This document shows positions 1-11,194 of a stretch of DNA of 64,000 nucleotides, one piece after another. Position numbers and translations under genes: made by a program. Each line of letters begins with the position of its first letter. The stretch's first letter is position 1. The DNA is from Adenophora triphylla var. japonica (Eukaryota; Streptophyta; Magnoliopsida; Asterales; Campanulaceae), in contig JAFEMH010002092.1 of NCBI GenBank assembly GCA_022495995.1, forward strand, positions 27,501 through 91,500, read 5' to 3'. The notes under the pieces were generated by a model that was given only the letters and a program-made list of their open reading frames with translations, did not search any database and had not been told where the DNA came from.

Positions 1-199
1 TCATAAGATAGAAACACGTTAAAAACGGACGCCAACTAAAGTTGACGTCTCTTCACAAAGTGTATTAGCGACATCTTAACTTGTAAATAATAAAAAAAGA
101 TGCATAGGAGAAAAGAAAGGTTGTAAAGAGTTGAAAGACGATTCATACCTGGAAAGATGAGTTCATGGAAAATCATACTTAAATGTAATACCTTTTGAG

Positions 200-1160
200 A
201 TGAATGGCGTTCCAACTTCGTGGTATCATTTGGCCATCCAAGGTTGCAAGGCGATATGCTCCTTTTCCGGCTTGTGCATCTATTAAGTAGGGTCCCTCCC
301 ATTTTGGGGCGAGCTTGCCTCGCATCGGGCTCCTTGGTATTTTGGAATGCCTTTCGTAGGACTAAGTCTCCTACTTGAAACCTTCGACCCCGACGTTTTT
401 ATTGTATGATAGGGCTACCCTGGCCGATATCGCCGCTTACGCGAACTTTGGCCATGTCCCTTAGCTCGTCCATAGTATCCAGGAATGTATCAAGATGTCT
501 TTATTATGTTCAGATGTTAGTAAGTCGTATCTTGTCGTTGGTACAAGGACTTCGCCGGAATAACAGATTCGGGCCCAAATACAAGTGAATAGGGGCTCGA
601 CCCGCAGCATTCTTAGATGTCGTCCCGTCACCCCATAGGACCATTGGTAATTCTTCCGCCCAACGTCCTTTTTCCGGTTTAGTCTCTTTTTAAGTTGTTG
701 ATTATTATTTTGTTGCTAGACTCGCCCGTCCATTGGCTTCGAGGGTGAACAGCGAAGACGTTACCATCTTAACACCCCAAGCCGTCAAGAAATCTTGGGT
801 CCTCTTGCCGATGAACCGAGAGCCGTTGTCACAAATTATTTCGATGGAATTCCAAATCGGCTAAATATGTTCCTTTTGATAAAAGATATTACTTCTTTAT
901 CACGAACTTGCACATATGCCTCGGCCTCTACCCACTTAGAAAAGTAGTCTGTCATGGCCAAAAGAAATACTCGTCCCCCCGGTGCTCGGGGAAGTTTTCC
1001 TACAATGTCCATTCCCAAACCATAAACGGCCAAGGTGACAGGATAGGATGTAGCAATTCACCGGCCGGGTGCAGGATGTCCCCATGTCCCCGACAGAATC
1101 GCATTTCTTTGCGTAGTCAATGGCGTCTTTTCTCATTGTGGGCCGAAATAGCCCAACCTT
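200..1160 (-). pseudogene. Integrase remnant of the Tat element
   Basis: Minus-strand frames at 836-1033 read like the retroviral integrase core: a GMDIVG motif, then DYFSKWVEAEA, then a conserved FGIPSK. After a frame slip just downstream (about 790-835) comes the second catalytic stretch ending CDNGSRF. At 936-1136 the other frame carries remnants of the zinc-binding region. At about 200-300 the minus strand gives pieces of the C-terminal signature, including the Gly-Pro-Tyr-Leu run and the WNA-HLK-YY block, now split by frameshifts. The enzyme would insert the cDNA into the chromosome; this copy is dead. It is the most 3' domain visible before the window edge. Confidence 0.8.
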
Positions 1161-1439
1161 AGAGCTTTAGTATGTAAACTTCGCCCCTGTATGATTTCCA
1201 CAATCTCCTTCATGCAGCTCTCCGAGAACTTGATGGGCTCTATCTCGCTTCTAGACACCTTAAGTAGTGACTGCAAAGCAGATTTTCTAAACAAGAGATT
1301 ATCAATAAGTACATATTTAGATACTCTTACCCCGAAGGCTCTCGCATTCTTCTCCTCAATCGGGATCGTATCATCTAAGAGATACTTGATAATAGGGGCC
1401 GTCCAAGAGGTTGATGCAGAGAGGAAGGTATGTCAACAT

Positions 1440-1978
1440 CTAGGACGAACATCTCGAGATTGTCAATTGCCGGGATGTCAACATGCACGATTGGGATATT
1501 GGTTTGTGAGAAGCTTTTGAAGGCCGAACCCAAATTTGCCAAAGCATCGCCTTGAGAATTTTCTTCTCGCGGATTTGTTCCAAGGAAAATGTTTTGAATT
1601 TGGCCGAAATAATTTTTACAATTTCCAAATATGTCGTCATTTTAGCATTTTTCGCGACGTAGGACCCATTGTATTGATTAACAATTAGTAATGAATCCAT
1701 GAACACCCGGATATGCTTGACATCTAAGTCTTGGGCCGCCGTTAAACCCGCGATAAGTGCCTCGTACTCGCTTCATTGTTGGTAGCCTTGAAGCCGCAAC
1801 CGATAGATTGTGGTATTATGTCCCCTCGTGGCGATTTTAGTACAATTCCAAGACCCGTACCTCTCATGTTGGAAGCACCGTCCGTGTAGAGAGTCCAAAT
1901 TTTTAGAATGTCATCATCTTGAAGTTGCCGTACTTCCAATTCCACCTCTTGTTGTAGGGTTGGATCGAAATCGCCCAC
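1440..1978 (-). pseudogene. Additional (archaeal-type) RNase H domain of the Tat element
   Basis: The minus-strand frame at 1742-1978 contains LYTDGASNMRGTGLGIVL followed by an FKATNNEA motif, the catalytic Asp and Glu context of the second RNase H typical of Tat-lineage elements. The frame at 1440-1706 continues it with a DSLLIVNQ-NGSYVAKN block and a FSLEQI-REKK block, which form the domain's C-terminal half. A stop and frame change separate the two. It lies between RT-RNase H and integrase, as in Ogre and Retand. In an intact element it would help remove RNA from the RNA:DNA hybrid. The family assignment is firm and the copy is non-functional. Confidence 0.8.
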
Positions 1979-2184
1979 AAAATCGCCAGTGGCTTCGAGA
2001 TTTTATTGCAGCCTAGGCTCGTACTTGATGTCGTATGTGCTTAATCGTACGTACCATTTCGCCATTCGACCCGACATCTCCGGTTTTCTCATGACATTCT
2101 TAATAGGATAGTTAGTGCGTACAATAATAGTATGTGTTTCAAAATAGTGCCTTAATTTAATGTATGTGCTTATCAAAGCTAAAA

Positions 2185-3135
2185 TTAATTTTTGTAAATG
2201 AGAATACCCGGTCTCAAAGATTCTAAGAGTGTCTTACTTATATAGTAGATGGGTTGCCGATTGCCATCTCGTTCGTTATCAAGATCGCACTTACAGCCGC
2301 CTTCTGATACCGCTAGGTAGATGTAAAGATGTTCTTCTATCTCGAGGTTTGGCCAATAAGGGAGGTGTCGACAAGTAAGTTTTGAGTTCCCGAAAAGCTT
2401 TTTCATGTCGATCCTCCCATTGAAACTTTTTGTTCTTTCTTAAGATGTCGTAGAAAGGTTTGCATCGGTCCGAGGATTTTGAAATGAATCTAGTGAGTGC
2501 GGCAATTTTTCCCGTTAGTCTTTGGACGTCCTGACAGATTGAGGTGATGACAGGCCGAGAATGGCGCGTATTTGTTCTGGGGCGGCTTCAATGCCTCTTT
2601 TAGTGACCATATAGCCCAAAACTTGCCGGCTTTCATTCCGAAGTTGCATTTAGCCGGGATTAAGTTTCATATTGAAACAATCCAAGATGTCAAAGGCTTC
2701 GAGAGAGATTGCTAATGTGGTCCTCGGCCTTCTTAGACTTAACAACCATGTCGTCGATGTATACCTCCATCAGGTCCCCAATCCGATCCTTAAACATCTT
2801 GTCGACGAGCCTTTGATACGTTGCACCCGCATTTTTTAGTCCAAAAGGCATAGCAATATAACAATAAATACCCGAGGGGGTTATGAAGGCAAGTTTTCTT
2901 GGTCGATGGTTCCATCTCGAATTTGTTGAAATCCCGAGGACGCGTCCATGAATGTGAGGAGTTCGTGACCCGAGGTGGCATCAACTAATGAATCTACGTG
3001 CGGCAAAGGGAAAGGATCTTTTGGGCGTGCCTTATTTAAGTCGGTGAAGTCGACGCAAACTCGCCATTTCCCGTTTCTCTTCTCTACCACAACCACATTT
3101 GCCAACCATCTTGGATAATCGACCTCTCGTATCAT
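2185..3135 (-). pseudogene. Reverse transcriptase-RNase H remnant of the Tat element
   Basis: The minus-strand frame at 2881-3135 gives the RT fingers and palm (DYPRWLANVVVVEKRNGKWR, CVDFTDLNKARPKDPFPLP, FMDASSGFQQI). It slips to another frame at 2790-2960 that keeps the MPFGLKNAGATYQR-like block in degraded form. The catalytic Tyr-Ile-Asp-Asp is readable at 2750-2761 on the minus strand. At 2185-2406 the frame resembles the RNase H linker region, with LYLYLAVSE- and QRPVYYISK-like blocks. At least two frameshifts and several stops break it. The order RT, RH, second RH, integrase fits a Ty3/gypsy pol gene. Confidence 0.85.
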
Positions 3136-3464
3136 GTTGGCTTGAGTAAGCGCTCTACCTCCTCCGATGATCCGATTTCCGGTTTCGCAAACTTTCTACG
3201 TTTCGGTGCAACCGGTTTGAAGCCGGGATCTATAAAGAAAGTTTGTGGAGTGATGACATCTTTGCTAATGCCTGGTCATGTCATCATGTTTCCAAGCGAA
3301 ACTTTTATTCTCGCTTCTTAATAGGTTCACAAGCTTCTCCTCCATATCTAACGATATGTCAGCGCCAATAAGTACTTTGATGTCCGGTTGGAAGGATCTA
3401 ACAATACTTCTTTCACATCATCCTCCCTAGCTTCCGTGACTTCACGTACTTTCTTCGGTAATTG

Positions 3465-4130
3465 CTATGCTTGTTTTGGAGATGTAGACGCCTTCATTGA
3501 AGTTTTGTAACATTCCTTGGCCACCTCGCTGATCATCAGAATCTTAGCGACACCCCAAGGTGTTGGAAACTTCATACATTGATGGTAAGTGGAGGGTACG
3601 GCCTTCATTCCATGAATCCACGGTCTTCCAAGAATTACATTGTAAGATGTTGCGCAATCAATTACACAAAACCGTTCCACCTGCCGAGGCCCTTTCGAGT
3701 ATATTGGAAGCTTTATCTCCCCATCAAGTTTCTTTGACTTCGCCACCGAAGCCTACCAAAGATCAAGATTTTTTGACAATCTCCGATTCCGGATGTTCAT
3801 TTCTTTAAGGGTACCCAACATAATAAGATTGACTGAGCCGCCCCCATCTACCGTAATACGTCGTATGGTACAAGCTGGGCGATCTCGCAAGGAAATGACC
3901 AGACCGACATGATGGGGTTCCAAAGAAGTTATCACGATCACTTTCATCAAAGACAATTGGGTCTGGGCAAGGTATCGACATCCCGGGCCGTCTCTCCGGC
4001 TTTTCATCTTTTGACTCCTTAGCATGTCGTTTTGCGGCGTAATAGGATGTTCCACATATTTCGAGCCTCCACTAATGAAGTTGATCACCTTTGTTGACGC
4101 CGGGGGAGAAACCGGTCTTTCAAATTTCAT
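3465..4130 (-). pseudogene. Aspartic protease region of the Tat element
   Basis: The minus-strand frame at 3753-4130 contains RRITVDGGGSVNLIMLGTL. This matches the Asp-Gly-Gly protease active site that Tat elements carry in place of the usual Asp-Ser/Thr-Gly. The frame at 3465-3746 continues with a [18 protein letters not shown] block, the conserved second half of the protease ([10 protein letters not shown]). One frameshift separates the halves. The enzyme would process the polyprotein. It lies between gag (higher coordinates) and RT (lower), as expected for a minus-strand gypsy element. Confidence 0.75.
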
Positions 4131-4138
4131 GAGGAGCT

Positions 4139-5834
4139 TCAGATTTCAGCCTTTCTTCTTCTCGATCCCAACAGCCTCCTTAAGATGTCCTTTTCGAGAG
4201 CAAGTAACCGATCTCCTTTCTTAATGCGATGCAGCCTTTCAAGCAACATGCCCAAAGTCTTCATGGTAAGCACACCATTTTGATTTGTCACGCCATCCCA
4301 TGGTTTTGTCCGTTTCTTTCGCCATCCGGCTTTGTCTCCCGTGCTGCCCATTGCGCAAAGTACACCCGAAATATCACCGTAAAACAATAATCGAAATGTT
4401 AGGCACATTATCATTATCTTCATCCTCACCGTCTATTGAATTAATTTTGCTAGTGTCAATTTCTGATAAGGATTGGGACGGTTGTTTCGCGATGGGAAGA
4501 TTCAGCCTTTCTATCTGATGGTCATATGTCGACGTCTTCGATGATGACTTTGATCTTCGCAGCCTCATCTTCCTCCGCCTTATGAATCTCAATGCCCCGC
4601 TCCCGACTTCCTCCACTCGCTTACATAGGAGTCATTACCAAATCTTGGTAATATCGCGAATCTTTCTTCAAACCCATTTTGAATGCTTCATGTCAGTCGA
4701 CATGTCAAGATTGGGAATTTCCAAGACTCTTTATTGAACCGGTGGACGTAATCCTTTAGTGGTTTCATTAGGCCGCCGAGTTACATTGTAAAGGTCACTT
4801 GTCAACCTTTCAAATTGTCGATCGCATGAGAATTGGTTATAGAACATGTCATGAGCCGGGCGTATGAACCAATTGAACCTAGGGGTTGCCTAATCAACCA
4901 TTTGAGAGCCGGTCCAGATAAGGTGGATCCAAATCCCCGCATAAGCAAGCCTCCCTAATTGAAGTGGAATATGGATTATGTCCATCTTTTCTTGATAGTG
5001 TGCCACGTGCTCCTCGGGTCCGTGGTGCCGTCGTACAACTTCATAGATGGTACATCAAGCGCTTCGGTATGTCGACATTTGCAATTGCCGGGACAAACCG
5101 AGACCGATTGTAGCAAGCTTTGTGTTACCGGTTGAATTGGAGGAGTCACACCTGGTACGTTCATTACTAATTCTCCGAGATCCCGCATCCGTTTAGCTAG
5201 CGGGTTTCCCGCAAAAGTGGTCACCCATAGGAATACGATTGAAATTATTATTATTGAAAAGATTATTAAGCAAACCGTAGTTGTCCGTAGTAGTCGGGAC
5301 AAAGAGGTCAGTTTATAAATGGGATGAATGGAGTGAATCCCGCAGAAGATGGTGTCAAAGGGGTGTCCCTGGCAAAGATGTTGACATCATGAAAGGTGTC
5401 GTGAGGAGGATTGCCCATTGGAATGAATTCATTCTCAAATGTAGATCCTCCTGAGTTGTCAAAGTTGAGAACCCTCGCGCGCAGCCGGTGATATGTTTTC
5501 AAGCCGAGATGCTATGAGTTGTCGGGTCTTTCTCGCATCTTAATCATGGAATTGGTCAACACCTTCGAATTGTTATCTTGCCGGTCCAACCTTGATTCAA
5601 CCTCGGTTAGGATACTCCGGATGTCGCATCTCGCATTGGAAGAGGTCGCCCCTTTTGTGGAGTCTTCGTAGGCCGAGTTGGCCGAGATCCTGGCCCGAGG
5701 AGGCGGTGGTAACAAGCCGGTTCTACCTCCCGATGTGGGAACAACGGTGGGACCTTTGCCGGCGGTGGACACATTGGGCGGGTGCGTACATAGTGAATTC
5801 GATTAGGAAATGTTTCAAATAACCGATAAACCAC
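4139..5834 (-). pseudogene. gag remnant of the Tat element
   Basis: Minus-strand fragments at 4976-5302, 5308-5502 and 5512-5834 cover an N-terminal low-complexity region rich in Pro, Arg and Ser, then a block reading MKLYDGTTDPRSTWHTIKKR. That block is close to the YDGTTDPEEHL-HYK signature of plant Tat gag proteins. Further fragments to about 4139 are charged and low-complexity, as expected toward the nucleocapsid end. Multiple frameshifts are present. gag begins just inside the 5' LTR and primer site. Identification rests on one strong motif and on position. Confidence 0.65.
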
Positions 5835-5856
5835 GAGGCCCCTAAGGGCGCCAAAT

Positions 5857-6459
5857 TGTTTTGGTAGAAAACAATAGAGTAGAATCTTAACTATGTTTAG
5901 TGTGTGGATTGAATAATAAGGAGGGAACTATGGAATTCGATTATATGGAACAAGAAAATGAAAAACGAGACAATGACAACGCGATTTGTTAACGAGGAAA
6001 ACCTCGAGGTGATAACCTCTTTGGAAAAAACCCCGGAGTTAGGTCTCCAACCTTAAAGGTTCCACTATAATGATCACAATTACAACTTCGGAAGATAATG
6101 GAGAGGATTACAAGAGTTTGTGTGTAAAGTGTGTGCGTACGAGAATGAGTGTCTTTTTCCGTCTCCATTTCCCTTAAATACAAATAACTAAGAAAGAGTC
6201 AAATATGGTTCCTACAATCTCTAAGATTGTGGTTTATCTTTTCAACCTCCGCGAGACCAAGTCGCCCTAGCCGTTTCAAGGTCTCGTTGAACGTGCTTGA
6301 AGGTTGTTTCCGCATTCCTCTCTTAATTACCGAAAAATAAGAATAATAATATTAGGAAATATTGGACAAGTAAATATTTAAAACAATACTTACAAAGGTA
6401 ATGACATCTCGTTATGCAGATCAATCAAGATGTCGTCATGTCAAAAAATGCCTACAACA
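5857..6459 (-). repeat. 5' LTR of the Tat element (603 bp)
   Basis: The interval begins TGTTTTGGTAG and ends CCTACAACA on the plus strand, so it has TG...CA ends. It lies directly beyond the gag start and the TTGGCGCC primer-site remnant. On the minus strand a TATTTAAG box at about 6174-6181 is a plausible TATA element. The left boundary is well supported; the right one is inferred from the CA end and the sharp switch into a microsatellite. The matching 3' LTR would lie outside the window. Confidence 0.6.
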
Positions 6460-7950
<1,491 letters not shown>

Positions 7951-8238
7951 CTCCCTCCTTCCCGTTCGAAAAGTCACAAATTTTCATTTTGAGCGTTCCA
8001 TTTAAAAAGGCACTTTCCCAAAAAGGAAAGTTTTTATTACTATTCCACCCACTCATTCTCTCTCCTACTTTACTTTTACACTCACAACATTCTCTCTCCT
8101 AACTATTCCTCCCACTCATTCTCTCTCCTATTTAATTTTTCATACTCACAACATTTAAACTTTTTCTCTTTCCTACATCAATTTCCTTAATTTGCGTGCG
8201 AGATCCATTTTGTGGCTTTTCGGGCGGAACGGAGGGAG
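7951..8238. mobile_element. Stowaway-type (Tc1/mariner) MITE
   Basis: The ends are CTCCCTCCTTCCCG and, in reverse complement, CTCCCTCCGTTCCG. TA dinucleotides flank both sides (7949-7950 and 8239-8240), as required for mariner-type insertion. The interior is AT-rich, about 288 bp, and carries no ORF. Confidence 0.85.
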
Positions 8239-8633
8239 TATATATTACTTATTCTATTGTTTCAATTTTATATTCTTATTTTATTTTTTAGTCTTTAAGT
8301 TTAAACATTTTAGTTTAATTTATTTTAAAAATTACAATGAAACTAACTTGTTATACTCACCATAATAACACATTTTATTCTCCACCAACTTTTTCTCTAA
8401 TACTTTACTTTTCATATTCGTAACATTTACTTTTTATTAATAATTTTCATAATTTACTTTTTATATTCACAACGTTTACTTTTTTTTATAATAAGTATAT
8501 ATTATGAAAATAAAAAGTTTAATTTGGGACAAGTATCCAATTTAAGATTTAAGCACGATCGAATTGTGAGCTCACTCTATCAGCCTTTTACGTTTCCACT
8601 ATTTCTCAATTCTTTAATTGTAAGACTATCAAC

Positions 8634-9157
8634 AATAGCAAGTTAAAATGGTTAGATGAAATGGATTTAAGGAGTTAAAAGCTTGCAATGGGTAGATGAA
8701 AGTAGGAGATGAAATGGGGCTAGATGAAATGTTTCATTCGGATGAAAAAAAAAAAACTGACGAAAATGCTTTTACCTTTTTTTTCTTAAAGCTGCCATGT
8801 GTCAATTTGTTATTGGTTTGTGTTTTATCATTTTTTCACCCAATTATTTAAGCTCAATTATCTCATAATAAATGATTTAAAAATAAAATGAAAAATTCAC
8901 CAAAATTCATAATTTCTTTTTCCTATAAATATAATCTTATTTGATTTGATTTGGACACAAAAAAATCTCTCTTTTATTCAATAAATAAAAGTGGTGGGGT
9001 ATAGAATGATGAGTAAATGTGAGATGAAATTTAGTTTCATCTAGTCCATTGTAGGGGGATTAAATGAAATGGGTGGATGAAATATTAAGTGAATGAGAAA
9101 AAGTGTAAAAAGTATTAAATAAAATGGGAAAGAGAGATGAAACCATTGTGAGTAGTC
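8634..9157. mobile_element. Tourist-type (PIF/Harbinger) MITE, 524 bp
   Basis: The left end reads GACTATCAACAATAG and the reverse complement of the right end reads GACTACTCACAATGG. The trinucleotide TAA is duplicated at 8631-8633 and 9158-9160, the TSD expected for PIF/Harbinger. The interior is AT-rich with repeated GATGAAAT motifs and no ORF. It is non-autonomous and would depend on a Harbinger transposase elsewhere. Confidence 0.8.
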
Positions 9158-9338
9158 TAATGGCATTACTTTAATTGTTATTCAGTAATCATGGTTGCCA
9201 TGGCATATATTTGTGAATTTTTCAAAGGAAAAAGAAAGCAATATTTCCACATTTCCATAATAAATATCTCATTTTTCTTTTATTATGTCCCAAAATTATT
9301 GTTACATTTTCAATTATGAATAGTCATAGTATAGTATT

Positions 9339-9821
9339 TTTTTTTTTATTTTTTTTTTTTTGATACCTGTGTTCCTGGCCTTCACGGACTAATCCCTCGA
9401 CTACCGTATACCGGCCCTCGCATATGTCCGATGAGGTAAATCGCGGGATGTGCCATATGCAGAAGGGCGGCAAAGACTTTATACTCCGTGAGCCCCAAGG
9501 AGCCCTCCTACAAGGCATTTACATCACTCTTACATCACCAATCGGCCGCTCCAAATGCTCCCTGCCTAGGCAATTGCATCACTCTTACAACACCAATTGG
9601 CTGCTCCAGCTGCTCCTGCCAAGATTCGAACTCCCCACACTGAGGATACAAGTCCAGCAATACTGCTTTCCTTAACTGCACGGATGTGCCCCGGGGGGCT
9701 CCTAAGGACCCTGAAACCAAGGTAGAAATTAAAGCTCAAAGAATCTCCATAGGGGGACTCGAACCGATGACCTTCCCTTCGGAAGGCCACCAAGGTACCA
9801 CTGGGCCAAGGCCCTTTAGGT
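9339..9821 (-). mobile_element. tRNA-derived SINE with 16-bp target-site duplication
   Basis: On the minus strand the head carries an A box (TGGCCCAGTGGTACC, plus 9794-9808) and a consensus B box (GGTTCGAGTCC, plus 9755-9765). A second B-like motif, AGTTCGAATCTTGG, lies at 9619-9632. The element ends in a poly(A) tail, seen as T runs at 9339-9361 on the plus strand. The target site GTCATAGTATAGTATT is duplicated perfectly at 9323-9338 and 9822-9837. The body contains a 55-bp tandem duplication at 9514-9621. At about 480 bp it is long for a plant SINE. RNA polymerase III would start it from the internal boxes, with mobilisation by a LINE. Confidence 0.85.
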
Positions 9822-9837
9822 GTCATAGTATAGTATT

Positions 9838-11190
9838 ATGATCGTACATATAATAATGTACAAACTAGTAAAACATATTTTCTTTAAAAAAATACTCTCT
9901 TCATCTTACTAACCACGTTTGAATTTTGATTGTTAACACAAGCAAATTTTGATCAAACATTAATCTCAATTTCATTCTATTGAAATTATAAAAATTGTTA
10001 TTGATATTTCACTAAGTGATTTATTAATAATAATTTTAAGAATTTTATTAGAATGGTTAAATTGATATTAATATTAGGTCAAATCTCACTTATGTTGACC
10101 ATCAAAAAAGGTAAAATATAGCCAAACAAAATAAATCGCAAGAAGTATTGAAATTTTAAATATAATATTTATTTTGAGATGAATAGATTATATAAATTGA
10201 GTGATGTCATATTGTAAATAAACTAGTACTCTCTAATCCGGACCAATGGCACGGGACAGTATGTCAAAAAGGAGAAATCAGAGAGGAAAAGAAGCCCCAA
10301 ATCATATCTATATAAAATGTAATATTTAGAACAATAACATTTCCTCCGTTCCATAATGATCTTCCCACTTTTTTTTTCTTATTACGAATAAAATTTGAGC
10401 AATAATTTTAAATTTATTTATTAGTCCAATGAAAATCTAAAACTTGTTATTGATAATATTGTTGATGGTGTATCAATAATAATTTTTAGATTTGTATTTG
10501 TATAAATAAATCAACCTAAAATTATTGTTTGAAATTCATTTGTAGTAACGAAAAAAAAATGAGAAAATCATTTTGGGACGGAGGGATTAGGGGAAAAAAA
10601 ACTCACACCAAGCAACCACCACCTTCCTATCTATCTCTCAATACACTTAGCAAGTGATTATTTACACTAATTTTTCTCAATTCCTAAATGATAGCTTTAA
10701 TCCATAGCAATTTAGCATGCACTACCTCACATTAAAACACATGCATTTGTGTTTTCCGCACTAAACAACTATGGAGTATACGCTGGCACCTCCAAATCAC
10801 CTGCTCTCTGCAATGGTGTAGTAAGCATCTCTTTTACACGTAGAAACTGTCCTATCAATGAACACAATATAGTACGAAGTAAGTCATTTAGTTTAAGGAT
10901 ACTGCATAACTCAAATTTTTTCTTGGTGGCATATTTCACTAACAATTTAGCAGTACAAAACATGACTGGTCACTAAACCACTAATTTTAATTTTTATTGA
11001 AACATAAATATGAAAAGTGCAAAATCATCTCATATAACTGTAAGAATAGCAAACAAACTGAAAGCATTCAACATTAACACCACCCTTTGTTTACTCCTTT
11101 TCAATTGGGCAATACCATTTTTCTTCAATGGATCAGATTGTGTCAAAATGAAGGAAAATGTTATGCCAAAATTTCCTTGAATTGGTGTAG
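9838..11190. other. AT-rich spacer with MITE and Helitron relics
   Basis: No gene is supported. At 10223-10260 the minus strand reads as a decayed Helitron 3' end (damaged hairpin, then CTAG followed by T), related to the better copy at 16389. A degenerate Stowaway lies at 10342-10586. The remainder is AT-rich with no recognisable coding signature. Confidence 0.5.
10342..10586. mobile_element. Degenerate Stowaway MITE
   Basis: The ends are TTCCTCCGTTCCATAATGAT and, in reverse, TCCCTCCGTCCCAAAATGAT, a clear inverted pair. The flanking TA duplication is no longer recognisable, so this is an old copy. The interior is AT-rich, about 245 bp, and non-coding. Confidence 0.65.
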
Positions 11191-11194
11191 GTGA

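Larger units (their letters stand above)
1..6459 (-). mobile_element. Decayed Tat-lineage Ty3/gypsy retrotransposon (5' LTR to integrase end)
   Basis: Read on the minus strand, this interval runs 5' LTR (5857-6459), gag, protease, reverse transcriptase-RNase H, a second RNase H, then integrase, and is cut by the left window edge before its 3' LTR. The extra archaeal-type RNase H between RT-RH and integrase is the established hallmark of the Tat lineage (Ogre, Retand and relatives). Every domain is broken by several frameshifts and stops, so the copy cannot encode an active polyprotein. Next to the LTR the minus strand reads TTGGCGCC, the start of a primer-binding site of the tRNA-Asp type, but the match fades after about eight bases. 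Sure of lineage; boundaries are approximate. Confidence 0.85.

Noticed and set aside
908..1520. Plus-strand ORFs in the Tat element
   Set aside because: They are opposite-strand shadows of integrase and RNase H coding.
9745..9821. Possible tRNA gene on the minus strand (A and B boxes present)
   Set aside because: A poly(A) tail, long body and 16-bp TSD show it is a SINE head.
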